Assembly: GCA_000827205.1 (NCBI GenBank)
Contig: KN832567.1
Location: 323,212 to 387,211 of the forward strand
Direction of reading: 5' to 3'
Source of the DNA: Plicaturopsis crispa FD-325 SS-3
Lineage: Eukaryota > Basidiomycota > Agaricomycetes > Amylocorticiales > Amylocorticiaceae
Length of the DNA: 64,000 nt
This document shows, in pieces, positions 35,901-44,995 of this stretch; position 1 is the stretch's first letter, and each line of letters opens with the position of its first letter. The translations under genes and the position numbers were made by a program. The notes under the pieces are model-generated. The model searched no databases, was not told where the DNA came from, and saw only the letters and a program-made list of their open reading frames with translations.

Positions 35901-37061
35901 GGGCGTAGGCGGCGGCGGGTTGGATATGCGCGCCTGCACAGTCGCGTCGAGCTTCCCCTTGATCCCGTATTTGGGTGACCATATATCCTCTTCGACGTCG
36001 TGCAGACGCGAGATCGCAAGGAGAGACGTCTCGGCGCCTTGTACGGCTCGCGTGTTCGTTAGCACAGCGTCCAGCTGTACTCACATATCAATTGGCGAGG
36101 ACAAGGCAGCAATTACTTCCACGTACATGAGGGGTGTCGGCCATATACCGGTTGGAAAATGTCGCAAGGCCTTTGGCGCGGCTCTTCATCTCCCGTTGCG
36201 CCGCCTCGATGCCGACGCCAATGCGGACGAGATCGTCGAGACCGCGCCGAACGACTGCCTCGATGCGTGTGTCCATCCATGCCTCGTCCCACCGACCGGC
36301 ACGTAGGCACGTCTGCACGACCTCGTGCAGCATGTTGCCCCATACTAGGGCAGGCGTCGTGTCGGAGCCAGAGCGCACGAGAAGCGACAGAAGCGGCTTG
36401 CGTGTGCACTGCGGGGCATTTGCGAGGGTCGTTGCGGTGAGGAGGAGGTCGGGGTGCAGGATCACAAAGTTCTCTTTCGCGGTGATGGAGATAGTAGGGG
36501 AGGAGAACGCGCCGAGAACGTTGATAGTGTCGCCAGCACGCACGTCGGTGTCTATCCAGTCGTCAAGAAGCTGCACAGTACGTCGTTCACCGTTTGAATC
36601 GAGCGAAACAGTGAGGTTCTACGACGGGTTGAGCATGGTGCGTATGCATTTGGAACGAGACACACCTTTTGAAAGCGGCCATTTGACTCAATCTCCGCTA
36701 CTGATTGCACGGTGCAGCGGGTGCACACCTCACGCACGTGTTTCGCAGCTTTCTTGGCCGGTTTCGCTTTCTTCGGGGTTAGCATGTCGCTCCAGTCCCA
36801 GTCTTCTGCCCCGTCGACGAGTGCTGCCAAGTCTTCGTCGTTCATCGCCGCCGAGAAGCTTTGGATCGCGGCCGCGGTCACAACGCGTTTGGGTGTCTTT
36901 GGCTTAAGTGGAGAGCTTGGAACGCGACGAAAAGTCCGTTTGCTTGCTGGGACAGGGTCTGGAGAGGGTTGCGCGGCGAAAAACGCGGTGGCGTCGAGGC
37001 CAGAAAGGAGGTCATCCATGAACGCGGCCTCGTCGGCTACGCTGTGCTGTACGGGAGGCAT
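32972..37061 (-). CDS. DNA2: DNA replication helicase/nuclease DNA2
   Basis: Nuclease-helicase that trims long Okazaki flaps and resects double-strand breaks. Nine exons close to 1,215 aa: 37061-36666, 36618-36127, 36074-35496, 35444-34500, 34445-34324, 34256-34118, 34061-33766, 33710-33413 and 33352-32972. The RecB-like nuclease shows GIKGK-LD, then PFEIKTG. Iron-sulfur cysteines are in ANAPQC and [11 protein letters not shown]. The superfamily 1 helicase shows Walker [67 protein letters not shown] and [13 protein letters not shown]. The C-terminus is a polar tail with a basic patch (SSKVRRTG). All catalytic motifs are present. One donor is GTTTGC. Confidence 0.96.
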
Positions 37062-38930
37062 ATTCGCTATATCTCAGGGAATTAGATTGAGTAAACGAGT
37101 GCATCAAGCGACTCTCCAGAGGATCTTACCTTCCAGATGGCTCGCTTGCAAGCCGGTTCCTTGCGTGTCAAAGCGTCATGCAAGTAACCAGATACGAGTT
37201 CAGTGCGTCCTTTCGCGAGGCCAAAATATTGCAGCAGAGTGTCCAGCAGAACAGAATAATCCGTTTTCTAGTTTCAAGAGAGTCGGTTGTTGACACAGCA
37301 CTTGAAGCTTGAAGACCAACTGGAAGAGTTGGCGTACTCAAGTCGCGTCGCGTTTGTTGATTGTTGTTTTATACCTCCGCCACTGAGTCTCAGTCCGTGG
37401 GTCCCACTGGCGCCGTCGCTTGCTACACTAGTACATACACTTGCAACGGACTTTTAGTTTTGTTTTCGTGAGGGCATGTACATCTTGTACACCCCCGTTT
37501 CGGCGCAGCATCCGAGAGACATCAAAGTAATTGACACAAAACAAATATTGGATCCGGCATCCGCTCGATATGAATAATTTGAGGTCAAATCGATGTCAAG
37601 GGATTTTGATATGCATTTGATGTGGACACTCAGATATGGGCCTGCCAGCAGCAAGCCAGTAGAGCATATTCCTCTCCTTTTTACCGGGGCTTCACAGGTT
37701 TGAATGCATGTAAAGGAGTATATTCTGAATGATACAATGAAAGTGCTACTACTATTGTACTGGTATAGTAACGAGGTATCGTGTCGATTACACGACTACG
37801 AGGCGCCGGTAGCAACAGGATGCACAGGCGCGCAGCTGCGCGCTCTCTCGCAAAGCACGCTGGCACCCAATTCACCCAGCATTGATGGATGCATTCCAAC
37901 TGTTGATTTGTGCAGTCATGAGTCAGGATACGAGGCATGCAAGATAGAAAACTTACTTACAGAGGCCTATGATAGCCAGAAGGGGTGCGACGTGGCAGCG
38001 CGACGGCGGCGACGCAGTGGTTGAGATGAACTTGGACGAAATTTCGCCAAAGTCAGAAACGCCGTGTTGGCAATATTCCCACGGTCGCAGCCACTGCGCT
38101 CAATGCACTGGGCGCTGTGCAAACCGTTGAGCTATACCGAAGAGAAATACAGTACCTACCGCTGATAAAAAGGTTAGGTTTATTGGCTAGGAGACCCTCA
38201 GTGAAGCAGGGTTGAGCCGTGATGAAGACGGACTGCAGGGAGACAGTTTTCGCAAAAGTGGCGGGGACGTCTGCTGCGTAGCAATACGCAGATATCAGTT
38301 TGATGTCTGGCTGGACATCGAATTGACGCTGCTGCAACATTCGGACGACATTACCTATTTCGTGATTGTTTCGTGTCCGATCGGGGTCAAATTCAGAGAA
38401 CGACACATTTACACAATTCACAACCGAATCGAGCCAAGTTTCACACTGACACAGACATGAATTTCGGGACAAATTATTTAGATTGCCTTTTCATGCTCCG
38501 CCAAAACGGTGGTGTAGGCTCGAAGATCTTAGTTTGACGCTTTCTAGCGCTAGAGTGTCCGCAATGTCGCTGGACTGATCGGTATATTTTTCGATATGCC
38601 CGTGTCGCGCAGGACCGTCTGCGGGCGAACCCACCGCTCGCTGCTCACGGCATGTCGCGCCAGGGCTTGTGCTCGTCGGGCCTGACGGGGATTTGGTGTG
38701 GGCCTTCGCGTCTGCATCAAATTACGCGGGGATTCTAACCCTCCTCACGAGATTAATATTTAGCGAACACATCCACGGACGAGAGATCGAGGATCCGTGT
38801 TCATGTGTGACACTGAGTCACCTCGATCTCTCACTCGTGTGATGCTACGCGAGTCGATGGGAGTATCGAGATTGCCTACAATACAAGAGCACCAAGAGAA
38901 GTGGTATGCCAAAGTGATATAATGGGATGG
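37062..38930. other. 1.9-kb region between DNA2 and the retroelement
   Basis: The DNA2 promoter lies at the left end. Minus-strand frames at 38053-38472 (139 codons) and 37681-37938 are open, but I recognise nothing in them. No RNA gene or tandem repeat was seen. It also contains whatever lay downstream of the flavin-reductase-like gene before the element inserted. Confidence 0.3.
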
Positions 38931-39045
38931 GATTGTCCGGGGTGCGTCCGTGAGATGAGAGAAACTGGAAGATGTATTACTTGGGCAAAAGCTCCTGCGG
39001 AGCCCGCTACACTCCGCCGGCACGGCGGGAGAGCCAAGGCAGCCC
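38931..39045. repeat. Retroelement split repeat, 115-bp copy 1 (outer end)
   Basis: Starts GATTGTCCGGGGTGCGTCCG and matches 39353-39467 over its full length by eye. Confidence 0.9.
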
Positions 39046-39153
39046 CCTACGTAGTCTCAAAACAGCAACAAAAAACTACGCTAGTGTGCAAAATGAAAGG
39101 GGATATAAAGTATGATGTGTGAACACAAAAAGAAAGAGGTGTGGGTGGGTGGG

Positions 39154-39355
39154 AACCGAAAATGACCGTGATGTGTGGATAGGATAGGACGAGACGGGAC
39201 GGGACAAGACGAGACGAGACAGGACAGGACAGGACAAGACTGCAGGCGAGGACGAGACTAGCACTCGGACATGATGAGCGACGAGACAAGAAATCGGAGA
39301 TCGGGATGTGTTTGCTCCCTCCCAATCCCCTCGGTCTCTGTAGACCTGCAAGGAT
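39154..39355. repeat. Retroelement split repeat, 202-bp copy 1 (inner)
   Basis: Starts AACCGAAAATGACCGTGATG and holds a run of GGACA/GAGAC-type pentamers. It matches 41748-41949 except at one site. Confidence 0.9.
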
Positions 39356-39467
39356 TGTCCGGGGTGCGTCCGTGAGATGAGAGAAACTGGAAGATGTATT
39401 ACTTGGGCAAAAGCTCCTGCGGAGCCCGCTACACTCCGCCGGCACGGCGGGAGAGCCAAGGCAGCCC
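39353..39467. repeat. Retroelement split repeat, 115-bp copy 2 (inner)
   Basis: Abuts the inner 202-bp repeat, sharing the GAT at their joint. This joint mirrors the element's two outer ends. Confidence 0.9.
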
Positions 39468-39559
39468 AAAGAAGAGGAGCCTCGCAATCGACCAGCCGGA
39501 GGTGGGGGAGAGCAATTGCGAGGACGCCACAGGCTCACCAAGCAAGGGAAGAGTGCGGA

Positions 39560-41683
39560 TCACAAGATGGGAGTGTCGCTGGGCTGAACAGAGACACGGG
39601 CAGGCCGGGTGCCACTGCAGAAAGGGAGGGGCCAGTGAGGAAATAGGCGGGATAGTGTTAGCCACTGGAAGCGAGATAAGGCGTCCGCAATATGATTGTC
39701 CCGTGAGGAGATCCAGACTGGCTGAAAAGTAAAGCCTCCTGCTACTGCAAGCAATGCAAACTTGCGGAAGAGCGCCTGAGTGGGAGGATGGTCGATGGAT
39801 CCAGAGCGAAGGCATGTTACAATAGCCTCGTTATCAATATGGAAGACAACCTCGTGTCCACGCCACCTGTGGCCCCAAATCTGCGCAGCACGCAGGACAG
39901 CCCACATCTCGCGCCAGTGAATGGGGAGGTGCCTCTGGCGCGAAGGGGCCATCTCGGCGAAAAAAGCATCCCCCCAGTGGCCTCCCAGGCCAAGTTTGCC
40001 ACTGGCATCTGTGAAGATGTGGAGTTGGGGAAGAGATGGGCCGATGGTATAAATGCCGTTGAAGGAAGGGAGGAAGGAGTGCCACCATGCAACATCCTTC
40101 TTGGCTTCTGCAGGAAGACGCCGACGCATCCGCCGAGGAGCGGAAATCAATGTGTGCATGAAATCCCGGATGCGACGGGTGAAGAACCGTCCGACGGGAA
40201 TGACGGACTGAGCAAAAATCAGGTGACCCGACAACTGCTCAAGCTCATAATGGCTTGCTGTCCCCCGGGATAGGCAGTCAGCGAGAAGGGAGAGTAGGCG
40301 ATGGAGTTTGTCATGGGGGAGGCGAGCCTCCATGGCAATAGTATCAAACTCGATGCCCAGGAATTCGAGAACATGACACGGGCCCTGCTCTTTCCCCTCC
40401 GCGAGGGAGAAACCGAGCTCTTCGGTGACTGCACGGAAGACGGCACGTCCATGCTGAGCATATGCCAGGCCACGGGCAGCTGACGTGACATTGAGCCAGT
40501 CGTCGAGATAATGCTGGATAAGCCGCAGTGCTTCGTCGCGGCGGAGCAAGATCCAATGATGAGCTTCAGCAAAGAAATTATAGAGCCGTGGAGCAGTGCG
40601 TAGGCCAAATGGCAGGAAAATGTCGAGATAAATCCGCCCATTCCACTCGAAGCCCAGGAAGTGAATGTGGGATGGATGGATGGCAATATGCCGGAACGCA
40701 GCCTCCAGATCAGCCTTGTAAAGAAAGCATCCTTGACCTGCAGACCGAATGCGGTCAATGGCAGCTAGCACAGCCTCGTATTGCAGGTAAGCATGTTCTC
40801 GAGGGATGCCGTGGTTTACGGAAGAACCGGGGGGGAAGGATAGGTGATGTATGCGGCGACGTTTTGAACTGTACTTCTTTGGGACAGATCCCACCGGAGA
40901 GAGATGTGTGGGCGGAGAGCGCACCTCATCTGTGATGTCGATGATGCGGCCAAGCGATACTTCATGTGCAATATCGGCCATGACAGTTTCTGGGAATGCC
41001 AGGGCAGATGGGAGTGGGCGAGGATGAGTCGAAGGGGGAGGAAGAAGATGGGTGTCCGTAACGCCCAAAAGAACCCCGTACCGGATGGCGGAGACTAGCT
41101 CAGACGCAAAATTGCGATCGGGGTAGTGCTCAAGTGCAGCCGACCATGCCTCCGCGTGTAGCTTGATCGGAGGCATCGGTAGGTCATGCGGGGACGTAAG
41201 AGGGAAAAGGAGTTCAGTGTTGGGGCGAGCAGGTGGAGTATATGATGGGACAGAAGGACAATATGGACCTGAAGGAGTTTTCGGGCTCATAGGAGCAGGG
41301 TCAGATGTGTCCACAAGCACGAACGGTGGAGGAGAAGTCACTTCCCTCCTCGAGGAGTGAGGAGAGGTGTGAGCCTCTCCCCCTCGCTTGCCCGGCTTGA
41401 GGAACACACTGGGGGAGGGACTTCGTCCCAGCGTGGTAGACCGGACTACATTTGGGGGATGTCGGTAGTGCACCGAGCAAGACATCGCTATATGACCTGG
41501 GTCCATGCAGAACGAGCAGATGTGGCGTCGTCGACAACGGCGAACACCGTCCCAACAACCGCCCTGCCGGTTATGGCCCCAACACGCCTGCATCCGAATT
41601 GAGGTTCCAGCGGGGAGCAAAACACGCCCGTCGGTTGGCGGCAACCAGGACGCGTGTTCGGGCGTGGAAAGTGGGGAAGGCAT
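39560..41683 (-). CDS. Retroelement gag-like / reverse transcriptase / RNase H polyprotein
   Basis: A 707-codon frame belonging to the element above; it reads open throughout. Near its start is a CCHC zinc knuckle (CSFCMDPGHIAMSC). After a Pro-rich linker comes a reverse transcriptase with YKADLEAAFRHI, FLPFGLRTAPRLYN and the catalytic YLDDWL. RNase H follows (FTDASGKLGLGGHW, WREMWAVLRAAQIW, FHIDNEAI, SRDNHIADALSRF). The LPFGLRTAP and YLDD forms and the RT-RNase H order fit the DIRS order. It lies opposite to the short plus-strand frames, which are shadows. No recombinase domain follows RNase H. Confidence 0.88.
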   Translation of the reverse strand: MPSPLSTPEHASWLPPTDGRVLLPAGTSIRMQACWGHNRQGGCWDGVRRCRRRHICSFCMDPGHIAMSCSVHYRHPPNVVRSTTLGRSPSPSVFLKPGKRGGEAHTSPHSSRREVTSPPPFVLVDTSDPAPMSPKTPSGPYCPSVPSYTPPARPNTELLFPLTSPHDLPMPPIKLHAEAWSAALEHYPDRNFASELVSAIRYGVLLGVTDTHLLPPPSTHPRPLPSALAFPETVMADIAHEVSLGRIIDITDEVRSPPTHLSPVGSVPKKYSSKRRRIHHLSFPPGSSVNHGIPREHAYLQYEAVLAAIDRIRSAGQGCFLYKADLEAAFRHIAIHPSHIHFLGFEWNGRIYLDIFLPFGLRTAPRLYNFFAEAHHWILLRRDEALRLIQHYLDDWLNVTSAARGLAYAQHGRAVFRAVTEELGFSLAEGKEQGPCHVLEFLGIEFDTIAMEARLPHDKLHRLLSLLADCLSRGTASHYELEQLSGHLIFAQSVIPVGRFFTRRIRDFMHTLISAPRRMRRRLPAEAKKDVAWWHSFLPSFNGIYTIGPSLPQLHIFTDASGKLGLGGHWGDAFFAEMAPSRQRHLPIHWREMWAVLRAAQIWGHRWRGHEVVFHIDNEAIVTCLRSGSIDHPPTQALFRKFALLAVAGGFTFQPVWISSRDNHIADALSRFQWLTLSRLFPHWPLPFCSGTRPARVSVQPSDTPIL

Positions 41684-41747
41684 GCGCGCGGCGACCTGTA
41701 CAAGGTCGGAGCGTCGCGAGAACTTGGCGAAAAAACCAGGAAAAAGA

Positions 41748-41949
41748 AACCGAAAATGACCGTGATGTGTGGATAGGATAGGACGAGACGGGACGGGACG
41801 AGACGAGACGAGACAGGACAGGACAGGACAAGACTGCAGGCGAGGACGAGACTAGCACTCGGACATGATGAGCGACGAGACAAGAAATCGGAGATCGGGA
41901 TGTGTTTGCTCCCTCCCAATCCCCTCGGTCTCTGTAGACCTGCAAGGAT
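41748..41949. repeat. Retroelement split repeat, 202-bp copy 2 (outer end)
   Basis: The element's other outer end. It ends CTGCAAGGAT, 15 bp before the apparent stop codon of the flavin-reductase-like gene. Confidence 0.9.
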
Positions 41950-41964
41950 GACTGTGTGCGTAGA

Positions 41965-43153
41965 TCACTCACCACCGCTGCGCCAGTCTTCCGTTTCATG
42001 TGTAAACCAAGCTCTGTGCCATATTTCCCTGCAACAAGGCATAATTTAGTCATCAATCCCAATACCGTCAACTACTTCCCGGCCCGTTCCAGTTCCGCTA
42101 CAGAATCCTTGACCGTAGCCCATCGAGGCCTCGGAATTGAGAAACCTTCTCCGAGTGTGGCGTACTGAGCACCACCAAGACGAGCGATGGGCTTCAATAA
42201 CCCTGCATCGATGACGCCCTCGGGTGTCAATACCGCGTTTCGGACATGTATCAACTTCACCAGCCCGTAGACGATAGTCACAGTGAGTTTGCCAGACGCG
42301 GGCTCTCGGATTTCTTTGAGCTCGTATAGCTATCGTGCATGAATCCAGTGAGTTTTGCTCCGCGAACTATTCCACGCGTGACTCACCTCGCATTCCATTG
42401 CGAACGCGCTTTCGCGCACCCAGGGAGCTTTCACATGAGTCTATCACTCCGAAGTTAGAATGTACTAGGTATTGCCGCGTCAGAAAAAAGGCATACACTG
42501 GGCTCCGGGTGCAAGCCGGCACCTTTCCATTCCTCGACTTCCGGAGGGGCGTCCGCAGAGGTAAAGTTGGAAGCCTCCACCCATGGCTCACTAATGATGC
42601 TGACGGTAAAGCCGTTGGTAGATTTGATATTCGCGAGTGAGTCTTTGTTCTTTCCTCCGTTGTCTGATATGGACAGCAAGATGAGCGGCGGACTGTGGGT
42701 CACCTATAAAACGTGTATGAATGGACGGAAAGTATGGTTTGGGATACTAAGAAAATTGTACCATCTGGAACCAGCTGAACATATGTGATCAGCATGCGCA
42801 ACCAAAGAAGTGGCGATACGCTCAACTCACCTGAACGGCGCCAGGTTCAAAACGCCTGTATCCGATATCGACGACAAAAATCCCACAGGCCGCGGGACGA
42901 TCCCGCTCGTCATCAGGTGGTACAGCTCTCTGCGTGCGTGAGCGTGATGAGCAGGTGAGTGTATTCAGTACTACTGCACGTACACGGGCTTCGTCTCCGC
43001 TGGATCCACTGTCTTCCAGCCTTTCTCCTCATCTTTGCGCCACGCTTCTGCGGTCTCCGAATCTCCAAGACCGTCGCCTGGTTTCCACTGCGGGTTTGGG
43101 CTTTGAGTCCAGCGGAAGGACGTGTTCTTTGGGGGTAATGTGCCGCTTGACAT
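41965..43153 (-). CDS. Flavin reductase-like FMN-binding split-barrel protein
   Basis: Probable flavoprotein of the flavin reductase-like family, which binds FMN in a split barrel and uses NAD(P)H or transfers flavin. Exons 43153-42984, 42929-42831, 42774-42762, 42703-42499, 42427-42387, 42329-42076 and about 42024-41965 keep one frame. Hallmarks are TSFRWTQSPNPQWKPGDG, ELYHLMTSGIVPRPVGFLSS, LNLAPFSWFQMVTHSPPLIL, the KNKDSLANIKSTNGFTVSII strand, SEPWVEASNFTSADAPPEV, ESAFAMECELYELKEI, KLIHVRNAVLTPEGVIDAG and LKPIARLGGAQYATLGEGFS. The third exon is only 13 nt. The last exon (EIWHRAWFTHETEDWRSGGE) ends 15 bp from the young retroelement. A good GTGAGT donor overlaps that stop, so the original C-terminus may have been longer and cut off by the insertion. 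Confidence 0.85.
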
Positions 43154-43399
43154 GGAGGAAAGGTGTCTGAACGCGATGGTCCGCAGTGCCTTCAATATGC
43201 TGGGCGAGTCCGAGTCAGATAAGTTAGTGAGAGGGAGGAGACTTGCAAAGGGTCGCCGGCCCGCCGGCGCGGATGGAGGCTTGCTCCGAACCTGTCCTTT
43301 GCCGTCAACTCGTTGCTTTCTCCAGTCTTTCAAACTCTTGCTCCTCTTTAAATACCTGACGGGCACTAACGGCAAATGTGCTGTCCTTAAGGCATCAAA

Positions 43400-44390
43400 C
43401 ACTCGCATCTACAGCGCAATGATTCTGACCGCGCAATTGACACGTATGCCGACGTTAGGACGTGCATTCTTCAAGTCTGCCTCGGCCTCGGGAAGTTCTT
43501 ACTCTGGAGGTCTTCTGTCCCGCAACTGCCATTCATGCCAGAGACGCACAACATCGTTTGGCAGCAGAGCAGGCCAAGATCCCGTGAAGTCGATGCCTTG
43601 CTTTCGACGACCAAGGACGTTACTTTCGAGATCACCCGCGCGGTCCGAACGGGGGCCAAACACAGGTCTCAGTACTTTTTCGGGTGGATCACTGGGCTGA
43701 ACAAGGAGCTATGTCTGCAGTTATTTGATGAGACTTTTCCATCTTGCCAGGTTGCCGAATACGACGATGTTCCTCCAGAGCAGCGTCTCATGACGTTGAA
43801 CCGTGCTACGGATATGGACAGGAAGAGCATTGCTACGACCGGCTTTCCCATTTGCAGGGTTCGTCGGTACCTTATGGCTACGGCTTCCACGAGGTGAGCC
43901 ATTTCACTTACAGGATATGCATATCTCACCGCTCCATTCTCCCAGTTCATTCATCCAGACGGTTGGCAATCGTGGGGCCATTCAAACGAGGTCATTGACG
44001 GCCCTTCCCTCTTCGATCTTTGTCCGACTACTCCAAAGAGTTCCAGGCAGACCTTGTACGTTTCGCATTCTGACGTTTTGCTAAATTCCTCTCACCATCT
44101 CACAGATTACGCGTCTGAGGCACTGCTTGCGTGCGCTCAAGTATGCGGGCGTCACGCAGGGTGACTGGCACCTCAATCAGATTCTTTGCCCGCTCGTCGA
44201 CATCGATGCCCCGCGGCACCACACCGTCTTCATCGACTTTGCGTTCACCCGCATCCACATTGATGATGATGTCGGCATGCCACAAAGTGGGGATTTCTTC
44301 TGGCTGCAGGGCTTGCTATCGTCGGATACCGATCTTGACAATGGCTTGGTCGAAGAGCTTTGGTTCCCTCCCAACAAGCATGAGTGGTAA
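43400..44390 (+). pseudogene. Frame-broken kinase-like gene
   Basis: Reading frames in succession match one fungal kinase-like family: WITGLNKELCLQLFDETFPS and AEYDDVPPEQRLMTLNRATD, then, in another frame, QEEHCYDRLSHLQGSSVPYG and YGFHE, an intron, FIHPDGWQSWGHSNEVIDGP and SLFDLC, then, in another frame, DYSKEFQADL, an intron, and ITRLRHCLRALKYAGVTQGD, WHLNQILC (catalytic loop, HxN type) and HTVFIDFAFTRI (metal motif, DFA for DFG). The final exon stops at 44388-44390. Frame changes near 43815 and 44025 have no plausible intron, so this is a recent pseudogene or carries sequence errors. The 5' end is open from about 43400 without a clear ATG. It stands head to head with the flavin-reductase-like gene. 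Confidence 0.65.
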
Positions 44391-44995
44391 CGGCGGTCTC
44401 GACCCTTGCCCGGTCATTATCGATGCACATAAATAACTGTAGATTGCAGTCTGATGTAGCTATTAGCCGGTACCAGGTAGCTCATTATCCAGTCCTTCCG
44501 AGTCGCTTGTAGTACCTTAACTTAGTAGGCTACTTACCGCAGACTGCTACTTCAGCTTGCTTGCAATTGATACCAAGCTCTGGCAATTCAAAATTGTGAG
44601 CATTCAAGTCGCGATGCTCAAGTACCAATTATACAGTTCTCTCATGCTTTTGTTGGACTTTGCAGTGAGCTGTGAGTTGTCCTCGAGCTGTCTATTGGTC
44701 TAAATGCTGAGAGTCGAGAGGCGACTCGCGAGAGACCCGAAGGCTTACTTACGTAATAAAACTTCCAAAAATGGGTCACGCGGTTCGTAAACGGTACGCG
44801 TCTCGTCGTCGTCGACGCCAACGAGCTCGCAGCTTTCCACATCTTCGTCGCTGTCGGCGAGCGTCATTACCTTTACACTAGTTGTGCCATACCAATTTCA
44901 CGACATTCCAGCCTTTCTCTGATCTTGTTCTTAAGGATCTGTGGCTCACATACCAACGCGCACGCCGCACCATCCACGGGGCTTAGCCTATCGAC
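44391..44995. other. Region 5' of myosin, with a possible small minus-strand gene
   Basis: About 600 bp. On the minus strand an ATG at 44867-44865 opens an acidic 39-codon frame (MTLADSDEDVESCELVGVDD) that ends at a good GTAAGT donor near 44752. A second exon near 44700 could follow and would give a protein of about 60 aa. I do not recognise it, and it may be a pseudogene fragment or an uncoded leader. The myosin promoter must also lie here. Confidence 0.3.

Larger units (their letters stand above)
38931..41949 (-). mobile_element. Ngaro/PAT-like (DIRS-order) retroelement with split direct repeats
   Basis: A 3.0-kb element, kept here as a fossil record. In minus-strand order its parts are a 202-bp terminal repeat (41949-41748), the gag-like/RT/RNase H reading frame, a 115-bp repeat (39467-39353), a second 202-bp copy (39355-39154), about 108 bp of unique sequence, and a second 115-bp copy (39045-38931). 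This A1-ORF-B1-A2-B2 layout is the split-direct-repeat plan of PAT-like and Ngaro elements. The inner junction of the two repeats has the same sequence that joining the two outer ends would give, as expected for replication through a circle. The repeat pairs are identical or differ at one site, so the insertion is young. I find no tyrosine recombinase frame, so this copy looks incomplete. Confidence 0.82.

Noticed and set aside
38053-38472. 139-codon minus-strand open frame as a gene
   Set aside because: No recognisable motif, no convincing start or introns and no neighbour logic; recorded only as open sequence.
38931-41949. LTR retrotransposon
   Set aside because: The repeats are split and ordered B-A-B-A rather than two equal terminal repeats, there is no protease or integrase, and no flanking target duplication is evident.
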